Of a stretch of 61,851 nucleotides of DNA, positions 20,273-31,437 are shown in pieces. The notes under the pieces were generated by a model. It searched no databases and was not told the DNA's origin. It worked only from the letters and a program-made list of their open reading frames with translations. Both the position numbers and the translations under genes were made by a program. Each line of letters opens with the position of its first letter. Positions within the stretch are counted from its first letter, which is position 1. Source of the DNA: Trichomonas tenax (taxonomy: Eukaryota > Parabasalia > Trichomonadida > Trichomonadidae); NCBI GenBank assembly GCA_023091735.1, contig JALKBU010000200.1, positions 1 to 61,851 on the forward strand, read 5' to 3'.

Positions 20273-21361
20273 ATGCAGAGTAATCCTGAAGCTGAAGGAA
20301 ATTCTGTCCAGAAAACCGCTCTTCAGCTAAAGAGAGAAAAGAAAAAGAGCAAGAAAAACAAAATAAAGAAATTCGAAATGCCGGTGATTATTTTGCCTGA
20401 AGAAGAGAAAAAGCCAGAAAAGCCGCAGCCAGTCGAAGAAACTAATGACATTGAAGATTACTACGCAGAAGTCGAACGCAAATTCAACGAAAAATTCGAG
20501 CAACCAAAACAAGAAGAAGAAAAACATGAAGAGGAGGAACAACAAGAGGAAGAAGAAGTATTTGAAGTCTCAGGAAGACAAATCAGAAAGTTTGGCCGCC
20601 CAACTATTGCGATGTTGAAACAAGAATCTAGAAGACCGGAATTGGTTGAACCTAACGATACAAATGCACCTGATCCATTTGCACTGGTCGAAATAAAGAA
20701 CGCCCGCAATGTTATTCCTGTTCCAACACACTGGCAACAGAAGAGAAAATATCTCAACTATAAAAGAGGTACAGAAACATCGAAATACAGACTCCCTATT
20801 TACCTTGAAAAGACAAACATCCCACAGATGCGTCAGGCTCTTCTTGAACGAGATGAACTCAAATCTTTGGCAGGAAAACAGAGAGATAGAGCGCGTCCTA
20901 AAATTGGAATGTTTGATGTCAAAACTGATGTCCTTTATAGTGCTTTCTTCCACCAGCAAACAAAGCCTATAATGTCAAGATTCGGTGAAGTTTATTACGA
21001 ATATCGAGAACAAGTTGTTACTAAGCGTGGTTTCAGGTTAGTTCATCTTTCTCAGACACTCAGAGATGCTTTAGGTATGTCAGAGAAATCTCCGCCTCCT
21101 TATCTATTCAACATGCAGAAATATGGTCCACCTCCTTCATATCCAAATCTTAAGATTCCAGGACTTACTGCACCTATTCCTAAAGGCTGTAGATATGGCA
21201 GTGGACCCAATGGATGGGGTCAGGTTCCAATCCAAGATGGAAAACCATTGTTTGGTGGAAATCCTTTCGGAAATCCAGATGATGAAGACGCATTAGAAGG
21301 AAAGGAACTTTGGGGTAAGTGCCATGTCGCAGAAGGAGTTTATGATGGTGTTAACATATAA
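20273..21361 (+). CDS. SF3B2: splicing factor 3B subunit 2 (SAP145/Cus1)
   Basis: A 362-residue core subunit of SF3b in U2 snRNP, which binds pre-mRNA near the branch site; it acts in the nucleus. Residues 1-100 are a basic, then Glu-rich tail. Residues about 135-250 are the DUF382 region, with the family hallmark VPTHWQQKRKYLNYKRG and ARPKIGMFDVKTDVLYSAFF. Residues about 275-330 are the PSP domain with PPSYPNLKIPGLTAPIP and GPNGWGQVP. It is close in size to yeast Cus1 (436) and much shorter than the human protein (895). ATG 20273 is the first in frame. A splicing factor fits a genome that keeps a few introns. Confidence 0.97.
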   Translation: MQSNPEAEGNSVQKTALQLKREKKKSKKNKIKKFEMPVIILPEEEKKPEKPQPVEETNDIEDYYAEVERKFNEKFEQPKQEEEKHEEEEQQEEEEVFEVSGRQIRKFGRPTIAMLKQESRRPELVEPNDTNAPDPFALVEIKNARNVIPVPTHWQQKRKYLNYKRGTETSKYRLPIYLEKTNIPQMRQALLERDELKSLAGKQRDRARPKIGMFDVKTDVLYSAFFHQQTKPIMSRFGEVYYEYREQVVTKRGFRLVHLSQTLRDALGMSEKSPPPYLFNMQKYGPPPSYPNLKIPGLTAPIPKGCRYGSGPNGWGQVPIQDGKPLFGGNPFGNPDDEDALEGKELWGKCHVAEGVYDGVNI

Positions 21362-21401
21362 TATGTTGTTTATAAAATAAATGTTTTTCAGACATAAATC
21401 T

Positions 21402-23100
21402 TTATACTAAAGTTTCTATTAAGCTTGCGTCCAAAATAAACGTGTCTAATTTGCGTCTGTTATGCCAAATTTTCATTAAAACAATAATTGTAATGATGAC
21501 AATAACAATAAGTGTTATTGAAACAGAAATGAAAATTATGTTCCTGCGTTTTGAATAATTATCGTCTTCGTCTGGCCTTTTGATCATCGATATGCATGTT
21601 TTGTTTGAGATATTTCGCACTGTCATAGCAAAGAGACTTGTGTTTCCAGAAAACTCCCAATGAGTGCTTTCGAATGAATATTTGATCTTATTTATATCGA
21701 CATCGAATTCTTTTGCACATAAACTATATATTGCAAAGTCATCCGATTTAAACCATGGCTGATCTTCGATTTCATAATTTATGAATCTGATTTCAAGAGA
21801 CCCATTTGTTGAAGATATTCTATTTGCAAAAAGATACCCTAATTTATAAACCGAATAATAAATCCATATATTGGAGACATTACTAATTTCATCAATATCA
21901 CCTAAACAATTTGGACGAACTACTACGGTTTCTGTTGATATGTTTGATATCATATTAGGTGGAGATGAACTAAACTCTGTCTTTTGTGGAAAGAATAATA
22001 TCGTAGAGTTATCATAACGACTATTTCCATGCATAAAGAGCTCTGTAATGCTATGAGTCAGCATACTTGTAGAACTTATATTTCCTATTCCAAATAATTC
22101 AATCTCTGAATTGCTGTTCAAGTTGTTTGCCGTAATAATTAGTTCTCCAGAATTATTAATTTTTCTAACAACAGTGTTTGGTAAAAGTTCAATGTTTCCA
22201 AATTCTTTGACAACCAATTTATCAATTATGTAGTTTGATGATATTATGAACCGCCCATTGAATTCGATGTTATTAAAATGGACATCATCCATCATAATTA
22301 ATGCATTTTCGCCAGAAAAATGAAATGAGCGTAAACAGGGAATTTGAGAACAATTCCTTTTCCTATAAAATGCGTGGAATTCATATTCACCAATGCATTA
22401 CTTATGTCAACAATAATATAACTTGCGTTTAAGCAATTGACTGTCGAATTAGAAAACGAATTCAATATAAGTCTATTGGATGTTACAGTCCATGAATCTT
22501 TGAATCAACGAAACTCACAATGTCGGAAATGATATCACCCGTGAATTTAACCCATGAAAAGAACACATTGGAAAATATTCCTTTATCATCTATGTGAACT
22601 TCCGGGAATGCATTTTGGACAATGCTTATTATTATCCATCTTTTCCAATATTGAGAAAGATTGCAAAGGGTGATAATTGTACTTTTGTTTCCATTAATAT
22701 ATAAGTTCACAGCCTCGGTCATCTTTTCTACAAATTTGCAAATCAGATCTATTTCATCAAACCTAAATCTCACGAGTTTATATGTTCCGTTCATCTCTAT
22801 TTCATCGTCTGAAAGCAAAATGCATTTAAATGCAGGAACTGTGTCTGCTTGGAGATTTAATGTATAGATATGATCAGAATTTGCAACAACGTCAAATGCA
22901 ACTTGTTCAGGGTTATATGTATAGATATAAAAAAGAGAATAATCAATCGAAGCAACTTTTTCTGCTTGGAAAATGTTAATTGAATCTATTCCATCACCTG
23001 ATTCTTTGAGATACAACAATCTACTAAATTCCAACTCCTTGCAAATAATCTTTGGAACTGTGCTATTTGCTTTTATAAGGCTCCAGTTCCAAGTACTCAA
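21402..23100 (-). pseudogene. decayed copy of type I membrane surface protein
   Basis: Three pieces in different frames align, in order, with the intact gene at 24769-27261. The first piece (23100-22483) ends at SKIHGL plus stop, and begins at a TTG right after a TAA. The second (about 22490-22300) continues with TSNRLILNSFSNSTVNCLNAS. The third (from about 22305 to 21402) reads DDVHFNNIEFNGRF through a membrane span to the tail KLDTFILDASLIETLV. Roughly the first 250 residues of the family, including the signal peptide, are missing. Two frameshifts and the lost 5' end make it a pseudogene. It lies on the same strand as its intact relative, 1.7 kb away, as after tandem duplication and decay. 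Confidence 0.85.
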
Positions 23101-24768
23101 ATTTTAAGCTTCACTCTTCTACTCTAAAAGTCCAATCAAAAGACTTTAAAGTATATCTATATGTATACATACCAACTATACTTTATACCACTGTTGCATG
23201 CACATCCAGCGAGCACCTGGATAGTGAGAACGAAAAACTTATGTTTTTCAAAATTTTCATTTTTACCGAGAAAATATCATTAACTTGCAATTTGCTTTCT
23301 GTCACATTATAGTATATAAGACATATATAATATATACTAATATTATTGGACTCTGCTTTGTAAAGATTAAGTTATAAGAAGCTGAATGTTCAATTTTGAA
23401 AAATTAATATCTCGTTCAATATTGAATATAATTTCTTGTTACTAATATGGTCAAGAACCATCATGATTTCCTTTATATTTATTAGATAAAAATATTGTGT
23501 TATAAATAAAATAACAAAATTTAGTTACCAGATCAATGTTTGAAAAATTCACAGCGGAAAAAAAAATTTATCCTCAGTCCACTTCTGTCACTTTCTGCAC
23601 AGACAGGTACAGAATCACCCTATATGGTTCACATATTCCAGAAAAATTTTTATAACAAGATATAAAATCAGCTATACCACCGTGAAAGGCGAAAATTCAA
23701 CTAGAGTTATCTCAATATATAAGAGGAAGGTACAAAAATCCCAGTAGTGGTAATACTAGTTCATAATGTACTACAACTTGCTTGTTGAGATTCTATCCGG
23801 ATACAGATTTCGTGATGGAATGTATTCAATTTTGGAAATATGGTGCTATAAAAGTGAGCTTTCCAGCCTTCCAGAAATTTTTTATCCTCGGTCCACTTCT
23901 GTCACGTTCTAGAGAAAATTCTATAGATTTCTCCTATGCTATTGGTTTTGCCCAGAAAAATTTTATAGCAAGTTATAAAACAATTTATAATGCATTTTTC
24001 ATGATTTCGAAAAAAGTGACATTGTTACTAAAGTTCAATGGCAAAAGCCATTGACTTGTTTCTACAAGTAATATTCAATGCATATTTCCGAACCGGCTCT
24101 ATTAGTTTTTGAATCCATACGTTTTATCTTAAAAATTCATACATACGACAAAATATGAGCAAGAAAATGAAAATCATGAGCTGAAGATTATATTAAAGTG
24201 AAAATAGAGATAGTACATGATGCATTCGAAGAAAATGTAGTTTATTAATCTTACCATGCACATTAATAATAAAAATAATTTGAATTCGAACATATGAAAG
24301 AAAAATGGAGGAATCCAGCAATGAATGATGTCCATAGATACGAATGAAATACTCTAGGATGGCTCTTAAACAACACCTCGCAAAATCAATATCAGATCAA
24401 ATTGAATAAATGATATTTTTATTTCATAACATAATTTTGCTCATGTGTTTGATGTCTATAGTGATAATATGAAACCAATTCCCAAATTATGTAGTATAAC
24501 GGAAAATATAAAATTTGATCATCCTTATTTATTCGTCTTATCAGCCTCTTAACTCATAAAATATACTATATATCAGCATATCATTATATATCAATGAACA
24601 TAAGCTGTGAGAGTGGAGCTTTAAAAACCTTCTATAAAATTAAACAACACTAAAAAGTGAGAACCTTAGTAACTTAAAAACGCTGCAATGATTAATTATA
24701 ATTTTTAAAAATATAACAATATCACATCCTGTAATCACAAAAAAATATATACAAACAATATACCAAAA
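23101..24768. other. long intergenic region between paralogues, with direct repeat
   Basis: No gene is supported. A diverged direct repeat of about 110 bases is described separately. An open frame of 90 codons near 23782-24054 overlaps the second repeat copy, starts at a TTG and lacks recognisable features. The rest is AT-rich and unstructured. It may hold the remains of the missing 5' part of the pseudogene, but I could not align it. Confidence 0.5.
23566..23985. repeat. diverged direct repeat, two copies about 310 bases apart
   Basis: Copy 1 (about 23566-23675) and copy 2 (about 23876-23985) share TTTATCCTC, GTCCACTTCTGTCAC and TTCT near the start. Further on they share CCAGAAAAATTTT, TATA and AAGATATAAAA or AAGTTATAAAA. 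They lie in the same order and spacing. Confidence 0.6.
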
Positions 24769-27261
24769 TTATTCAATATTATCAGTGAGACTTGCATCAA
24801 AAATAAACGAATTAATTTCTTTCTTTCTTCTCCAGAATTTGAATATAATTATAAATGATATTAGGAGCAAAATAACAGCAGCAACTATTGACAATATGAG
24901 CACTAAGCTCTTCTCCTTTGTGTATGTTGTTTCTGGCAGTCTTTTCACCAAAGAAATGCATGTTTGATTTGCGACATTTCTTATGATCATATCAAATATT
25001 CTTGTGTCATCAGAAAAGCGCCAATGATGGCTTGAAAACGAAACATTGATGTCTCTATCGATCTCAAATTGCTTTGCGCATAATATATCGATTGCAAAGT
25101 CATCAATATCAAAGAATGGTTGATCGCTTTCATCATCGTTATAGAATGATAAATTAACTTTTCCATACACTCCTTTATCATTTTTATCCTTAAAGGCAGT
25201 GATTCTATTTGCATATAAGCATCCACATTTGTGAATTGTATATTTAACTTGGATTGATGAAACATCGGTTATTTCATCAATATAGCTTAAACATGTCTCA
25301 TTGATAACGATTGTTTTTGTTGATATTTTTGATATAATATCAGCTGCGTATGAACCAAAAATTGTTTTCTTGGGCCTTAATGAAATCGATGAATCGTTAT
25401 AAAAAGTAAACCCTCGCATTAATATATCGGCTATGTCATAATTTCCATTATTGGAAGATCCTATTGACCCATTCTCTTCCAAACTGATTGATGTTTCATT
25501 GTAAAAGTTATTTCCAGTTGATATAACTATGCCACTGTTAACCATTCGATGGACGAGAGTTTTTGGTGCTAATTCTATTACGCCTCCTGACATAACAATC
25601 AAAAGTTCAATAGCTTGTTTTGATTCTATTTTGAATACTCCTCCAAATTGTATGGCATAGAAATTGACATCATCTGTAATAAAGTTCACATTCTTTCCTG
25701 TTATTTTAAGACGCGCATTATTGGAATATCGAATTGATATATCTTTGGAAACTATTTGTGTTGAATACATATTAACAGTTGAGTTTCGAAACGATAAATA
25801 TATCATTGATGCATTGCAATAGCTTATATTTGAATTAGAAATATACTTCAAATTTGCTCTGTTTGCATTTAATGTTCCATGTATATTTGAATAAGAAAAT
25901 TCCATTACATCTGCATTGATATTTCCTTCGATATTGAAATAGGAAGCATAAAACGTTGAAAAAATCCCTTCATCGTTAATAATTATCGTTGGCCTTGTGT
26001 TAAAAGCATTATTATATATTAACCATACCGGGCAAATGCTTGATATATTATTAAGTTCTATAACTGTATCATTATTTCCGTTAATTATCAATACTATTCT
26101 TTCAGAAATATCACTTACATATTCAATCATTTTATCAACATCACTCAGATTGAATCGTTTGCAATGGTCAATATTTTTGATTTCAATATCAGTATCTGAT
26201 AATATAACATTTTTGTAAACAGGTATTATATCAAATTGAAGAAGCAATGAATAAATATTATTGGGTTTTGAAACAAGATCGAATGTAACATGCTGATTAT
26301 CAACTGTAGTTAAACAGATCTTAGATTTGATAATGCCATCTGAAGAATCAACTTGAATGATGTCGAACTCTTGAGTCTCATCAGGATAAACTAGTAAATA
26401 AACTATTTGCTCAAATGTTATTTCTTTGCAAATAACTGCAATTTTTGGATTTTCTCTTTGGTTGAAAAACAATGTTGGAACATTGAGTTTGTCGCAAATT
26501 AATTGTGAACCATTATGTATTCTAAATCTTTTTAAGCCTGTGAGTGAAATTCCTTCTGCGTGTAAAGTCGTTTGATCAAGAAATAAAAATGAAAAAGTAA
26601 TTTTTTGTATTTGCGTTAGAATTTTACATTCATTTCTACTGAATTCAACATACTCGAAGTGAACAAAACATTCTTCAAGGTTTGTTCCAATATTCATATT
26701 TCCTTTGAGTTGCAAAGTATAAGGAAAATAAATTTTCTTCGTCAAGCAATTAAGCTTTACTGAATCATTCCCGTATTGATATAATTGGATAGGAATAATA
26801 TTTGCTTGACATATTAAAACCAAATCTCCATATAATGTTATATGTATTTTATTGGTGCTAAGTTCCCATATAGAAGGAAGAAAATCAAGTGTTAAATGAT
26901 AATAAACGGTGAAATTAAAGTGAACTGTGAGCAAAGTATTAGACAGCAGCATTGAGTATAAATGCAATTCTAATAATTTATTAACATCAATGTTAATTGT
27001 TGTATCTTTTCCTGGATGATATTTAAATCCTGTGAAATTATTGTCAATTTGAATTTCACTACCTATTAAACCTATATATAACCTCTTGGGATAATTTACT
27101 ATTGTAATTGTCTTAGAATTTCCTAGCGATTCGATATTTCGCATTTCATCAGTTTTCAGAGTGTCAAAATCTAATACAAATAGTGTATTACTTTGTAGCG
27201 CGTCTGTTGTTAACGGATTTTGTGTACTAAACGAAGATATAATGAAAAGAAATGCATTCAT
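24769..27261 (-). CDS. type I membrane surface protein, unknown family
   Basis: An 830-residue protein. ATG 27261 opens a signal peptide (MNAFLFIISSFS) and is immediately preceded by two Inr-like TCATTTTTT boxes. The ectodomain is rich in Asn, Ser, Ile and Thr, with many short alternating hydrophobic stretches and N-glycosylation sites (NSTVNMYS, NDSISL), consistent with a beta-helix or beta-sandwich repeat architecture. A single span at about 784-806 precedes a roughly 21-residue basic tail ending FIFDASLTDNIE. The tail motif F-I-x-D-A-S-L is conserved in the decayed paralogue at 21402-23100, which suggests a selected sorting or signalling role. No protease or lectin signature is visible; function unknown. 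Confidence 0.8.
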   Translation of the reverse strand: MNAFLFIISSFSTQNPLTTDALQSNTLFVLDFDTLKTDEMRNIESLGNSKTITIVNYPKRLYIGLIGSEIQIDNNFTGFKYHPGKDTTINIDVNKLLELHLYSMLLSNTLLTVHFNFTVYYHLTLDFLPSIWELSTNKIHITLYGDLVLICQANIIPIQLYQYGNDSVKLNCLTKKIYFPYTLQLKGNMNIGTNLEECFVHFEYVEFSRNECKILTQIQKITFSFLFLDQTTLHAEGISLTGLKRFRIHNGSQLICDKLNVPTLFFNQRENPKIAVICKEITFEQIVYLLVYPDETQEFDIIQVDSSDGIIKSKICLTTVDNQHVTFDLVSKPNNIYSLLLQFDIIPVYKNVILSDTDIEIKNIDHCKRFNLSDVDKMIEYVSDISERIVLIINGNNDTVIELNNISSICPVWLIYNNAFNTRPTIIINDEGIFSTFYASYFNIEGNINADVMEFSYSNIHGTLNANRANLKYISNSNISYCNASMIYLSFRNSTVNMYSTQIVSKDISIRYSNNARLKITGKNVNFITDDVNFYAIQFGGVFKIESKQAIELLIVMSGGVIELAPKTLVHRMVNSGIVISTGNNFYNETSISLEENGSIGSSNNGNYDIADILMRGFTFYNDSSISLRPKKTIFGSYAADIISKISTKTIVINETCLSYIDEITDVSSIQVKYTIHKCGCLYANRITAFKDKNDKGVYGKVNLSFYNDDESDQPFFDIDDFAIDILCAKQFEIDRDINVSFSSHHWRFSDDTRIFDMIIRNVANQTCISLVKRLPETTYTKEKSLVLILSIVAAVILLLISFIIIFKFWRRKKEINSFIFDASLTDNIE

Positions 27262-27594
27262 AAAAAATGAAAAAATGACATTATCTCCCTTTCAAAAAAA
27301 GTGGATAAAATTCAACACAAATCAGAAATTAAAATATTTTCAAAAAAAAGTCTATGAAAAATGCAGAAGTTGCTATTGTGGATATAAATATCTTAATCTG
27401 AAGTAGCAACTGTATGATATTCATCAGGATTTCGTCAATAATTATGTGCAAAAGTCGCATTTATTTCCAAATCAAAATATTTTATTTTTACTATAATAAA
27501 TGGATCTTTATATATAGATATATGACTAGAGTAAAAGAACTAAGTTAGAAAATGGTGTTTTTAGCCGATGTTTGAGTTCGAGATTGAATTCGAT

Positions 27595-27639
27595 TTAATG
27601 GTGTGGACCGCCATGTGGACCTGGACCGTTGTGAGACAT
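27595..27639 (-). CDS. possible 14-residue Gly/Pro/His microprotein
   Basis: A tiny frame, ATG at 27639 to TAA at 27595, encodes MSHNGPGPHGGPHH. The composition (four His, four Gly, three Pro) and the GC-rich codons contrast sharply with the surrounding 75-80% AT DNA. An Inr-like TCATTTCTCAAG sits directly before the ATG, as at other genes here. His/Gly/Pro-rich peptides can bind metals. It could equally be the last coding scrap of a lost gene. Confidence 0.4.
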   Translation of the reverse strand: MSHNGPGPHGGPHH

Positions 27640-28438
27640 CTTGAGAAATGATGTGATGATATTTCGTGATGTGTTTCTTTCATTATTCATATTACTTCAC
27701 ACAGCCCCACAAACCTTCTTTGACATAACATATTATATACATAATCACTGTTTCAACATTATACAAATTATCGTTGAATAACCCGATAATTGACTACATT
27801 ATGAAAACTTGAAAAACCTCAATGAAATTTCAAAGTCTTTAATTGCCAAATCAAGATCACAAAACCTTATAAAAAGTTTCAACCTTGGTATTTTAAAATT
27901 CGACTTAAGTATATCGTAAAACATATGAAACCTTCATTATAACTTTGAAAATAATGAAATTAATCAAATTTGTAAAAAATGATTATTATATCAATGTAAC
28001 CATAATGTTATAATCCACTCAAACATTGCATCTAATTTTTGGCACAGTAATTCGTAACGCATGATTAAATCAAATGAATATGAATATTATTATTAATAAA
28101 CCAATCAAACTAAACATGATTTCTTAAATGACAAAGTACAGTAGTTGATAACGTATCTATTTTACAATTAAAATAGGAATGCTGCTATTAAACATCAAAA
28201 ATATTGTTGATTTGAATATTTGTCATGTAACTATTTTATTGACATGTAAATTAATTTGCCATGTAACGTTTGAATTGACATGTAATACATTTTATTTGAC
28301 AAGAAATAAAATTTCGCGTTTTTTGAGGCAAAAAACATGACAAAGAGACTTAAAAACAAAATCATTCAATGGGATATAAAGAGGTGTTTGTTAGGTCAAA
28401 ATTTGGTCCAGTGAAAATCTGTACGTTAAACACTAAAA
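27640..28438. promoter_or_regulatory. importin upstream region with four-copy element cluster
   Basis: No gene. Four copies of the recurrent element lie within 67 bases on the plus strand: TTTGTCATGTAA (28219-28230), ATTGACATGTAAATT (28238-28252), TTTGCCATGTAACG (28255-28268) and TTGACATGTAA (28275-28285). A weak fifth, TTTGACAAGAAAT, follows. They end about 150 bases before the importin ATG. Confidence 0.6.
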
Positions 28439-31375
28439 ATGGAAGAGTTCGCGAATCTTATCCGAGCGTTATTGTCATCTGATTCCGAGGTGAGAGTACC
28501 GAGCGAGGAAGCATATAAACAAATGGAAAGTGAAAATCCAATTCAGTGCCTTGGAAACTTACTTTCAATTTTAATTTCCGATCAATTCCACGATATTACT
28601 GTGAATTGCTTTATTTATATGTACAGAATCACGAGCTTGTTCTCATCACAGGACAAATTCGCTGAAATTCCACCAGATATCATGGAAATGTTAAAACAAG
28701 TCTTAATTAGGTATATTCAAATTCCTATCGAGCAGAATAGGGTTGCTGTTAACCACACTTATCTTATTCTTCAACAGTTTGTCGTTTTCTTCACTAAAAT
28801 TCAGCCATTCCCAGAATTAATCCAAATCATTCAGCAGCAGATCAATACAACAAACCAGTCATTGGCAATTTGCTATTTGGGATACTATGTCTCAGTTTTC
28901 ATTCACACACAAGCTGCGGAAGCAATATTCAACGAATTTTGCCCGCTATTGCTTGCTTCTTATCCATTAACACAAACAATTGCTGAGCAGATTCATCTTT
29001 TCCTTCAGCTGACATCACTTACTCATGAAGTTTTCGCACATTCTGAACGAATCGCAGAATTATTTGCAGCTTTAGTTGCTTCACCACAGCCAACAGATTA
29101 CTCATTCAAGAATGCGATCAGGTATTTCAAGGAATCAGTCAAACTCATGAGTGAAGAATATATTGGATATTGCTCGCCAATCTTCGCGACATTGTTCTCA
29201 ATTATTTCATCTCCAACAGCTAGTGATGCCCAGAAACTTGAATTATTTGATAGCCTAGAAGAAATGTCAAGATTTTATGGTGTATCTGATATAATTCTCC
29301 AAAATGTTGAGAATCTTGCTGAAAACTGCATCCGGTTAGTAGCCCGCTGCAGTGAAACAGAATCTGAGCTGTTTGAAAACGCAAACTCATTCTTAGCATC
29401 ACTTTCAGAAGATGGAGAATTCAAATCCCAATTCACTGAATATGCACAGCAATATCTCGAATCTGATAACCCATACATCTTATCCACAGTCTTGAGAGTC
29501 ATGTCACCACCAGACGCTGTCGAAACGCTTCTTTCCCTCACGAAGAGTGAAAGCGATCTCATTTCCGAGAACTCATTGATTGCGATCGAAACAGTTCTTC
29601 ATAATCACTTCAAGCAAGTTACAGATTTGAACGAATCAACAATGGTTGCAATATTCAACGAGCTTCTTTCTGTCATCGAAAGGAACTCTGAGTGTGTCAT
29701 TAAAGCTCTTGGACCATTACTTGATGGTGCTGCATCATTTTCATGCAAGAATTTCATTATTGAAATCGCTCCAAACATTATTGAACTTTTAGGATCGATA
29801 TTTAACTTTGCTTCTGTCCATCTCGCTGCTGCTATGGCCATGGCTTGCCCTGCTGAGATGTCTGAAGCTGCTATTCAGATTTCTACACAGATCTTGAATG
29901 TTATTGCTGAAGAACAATCACATCTTGATGGAATAGAAATTCTTTCTCTTGAAGGCAACTTCTTGAGATGCATGGATGATGGAAACAAAGTTGAGTTCAT
30001 GCAGAACCTTTTGAACTTAGTTTCAACTTACCCTGACATTGCTTCATGTAGAGGCTTAGGATTCTGCATTAAAGCACTTGGTCCACTATGCAACAACTTC
30101 ATTGAAGCTTTGATGCCATTATTGATCGAATCTTGCACAAAGGATATCAGTATTGGTGTTGACTTCAATATCCAAAGCCATGATTCCATTTCTAGCTTTG
30201 CTATTCCTGGAACTTCCAAGAATATCATTATTCGAAGTGAAGAAGTCAATGATATTATTTATTCATTGTTCAATCTTCGCAAGTTCGTCAATGCGACTGG
30301 TCAAAACATCATTGCTTACAACGAACATTTCAATGAAGTTGTTGGAAAGACACTGTTCCAGCTCTTGGATATGAATATCAGAATCAATTCATTCAAGCTT
30401 ATTTCTTCTCTTTGCAAAGCATTCCCAGACTCTGCACATCAGTACATTGGCCCAATTTCTACATTCTTGTTCGGTTCCACAGATGAAGAAGATGAATCTG
30501 TTGCCGAACCAGAAAATGAAGTTAGAAGAATCTGCTTAACGAAGGTTGGAAAACTTGTTGAAAATCAGAAGATTCCTGTCAGTTTCTTAACAGCAATGGT
30601 TGAAATCCCAGCGAGAATGATTCAATTGTGCGCTGCAGAAATCACAAATGAAATCAGAGGCAATACATTCACAGAAAACGTTTACAATGAGTTCCAGGAT
30701 ACATTATGGGAGGTTCTTGTCATCATGAAGAACTTGGAACTTCGCAATCACGAAATTGCTTCTACTGCATTCGGCCAATGCATTGCTGCCATTGATCAAG
30801 CAGGTTTAGCCGAGCAAACGCCATTACTCGAAGTTATTCGTGCAGGACTTGTTGCTGACTTCCTTGAGAATGTTCCTGAATTCCCGGGCTTTGATACTGC
30901 CTTCGGAATGATCATCAATGGAATGCAGTCTGCACATCCTGACACAAGAAAACTTGCTTTGTTCGGATTCGGCAGAATCATCGCGAAGATCAATGCTGAT
31001 GTTGGACAATTAGACAACTATTTATCAATTCTCATGAATGTATTGTCCAATGAAACAACAAAGGAGAACTCCGATTACGCTTACGGAGATGAGTGCGGAC
31101 TTTCATCTTTCTGCCTCATATTGAAGAAGAGACTCGCTATTACACCTGAAGGCAGTGAAGTTTATTTCCAGTTCATTGCCAATTCTCTTCCAATCTATAG
31201 AGATGATGACGAAGCAGGAATTGTTTATACATTCTTATACGAGTGCATGAATAACACAAGACTCGCTACAGAAATCAGGCAATTCATGAGCAGTCTTATT
31301 AATTCTTGCGCTAATCACGAACTTTCTAGTTCAATTGTTGTTGCTACGATCGAGAAACTTCAGTCTGGTCAATAA
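28439..31375 (+). CDS. importin-beta family karyopherin, importin-5/Kap121-like
   Basis: A 978-residue HEAT-repeat nuclear transport receptor from ATG 28439. The N-terminus (LIRALLSSDSEVRVPSEEAY) matches the importin-beta opening helices that precede the Ran-binding repeats (L-L-S-x-D-x-x-x-R-x-x-A-E). Helical pairs follow to the end. Around residues 675-690 is an acidic insertion (DEEDESVAEPENE), as in importin-5. The stretch HPDTRKLALFGFGRIIAK is typical of HEAT units in the Kap121/Kap123 branch. It would carry cargo such as ribosomal proteins or histones into the nucleus, released by RanGTP. Importin-4 is the main alternative. Codon use is richer in G/C than that of neighbours, hinting at high expression. 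Confidence 0.85.
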   Translation: MEEFANLIRALLSSDSEVRVPSEEAYKQMESENPIQCLGNLLSILISDQFHDITVNCFIYMYRITSLFSSQDKFAEIPPDIMEMLKQVLIRYIQIPIEQNRVAVNHTYLILQQFVVFFTKIQPFPELIQIIQQQINTTNQSLAICYLGYYVSVFIHTQAAEAIFNEFCPLLLASYPLTQTIAEQIHLFLQLTSLTHEVFAHSERIAELFAALVASPQPTDYSFKNAIRYFKESVKLMSEEYIGYCSPIFATLFSIISSPTASDAQKLELFDSLEEMSRFYGVSDIILQNVENLAENCIRLVARCSETESELFENANSFLASLSEDGEFKSQFTEYAQQYLESDNPYILSTVLRVMSPPDAVETLLSLTKSESDLISENSLIAIETVLHNHFKQVTDLNESTMVAIFNELLSVIERNSECVIKALGPLLDGAASFSCKNFIIEIAPNIIELLGSIFNFASVHLAAAMAMACPAEMSEAAIQISTQILNVIAEEQSHLDGIEILSLEGNFLRCMDDGNKVEFMQNLLNLVSTYPDIASCRGLGFCIKALGPLCNNFIEALMPLLIESCTKDISIGVDFNIQSHDSISSFAIPGTSKNIIIRSEEVNDIIYSLFNLRKFVNATGQNIIAYNEHFNEVVGKTLFQLLDMNIRINSFKLISSLCKAFPDSAHQYIGPISTFLFGSTDEEDESVAEPENEVRRICLTKVGKLVENQKIPVSFLTAMVEIPARMIQLCAAEITNEIRGNTFTENVYNEFQDTLWEVLVIMKNLELRNHEIASTAFGQCIAAIDQAGLAEQTPLLEVIRAGLVADFLENVPEFPGFDTAFGMIINGMQSAHPDTRKLALFGFGRIIAKINADVGQLDNYLSILMNVLSNETTKENSDYAYGDECGLSSFCLILKKRLAITPEGSEVYFQFIANSLPIYRDDDEAGIVYTFLYECMNNTRLATEIRQFMSSLINSCANHELSSSIVVATIEKLQSGQ

Positions 31376-31437
31376 AAAAGTTCTTTTAAAATTATCTGTT
31401 GATGAAATAAAGAAATTTAATAAATAATAAGTCCGGA

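Noticed and set aside
27161..27406. 81-codon plus-strand frame overlapping the start of the surface gene
   Set aside because: It overlaps the signal peptide and promoter of the intact minus gene and has no family features.
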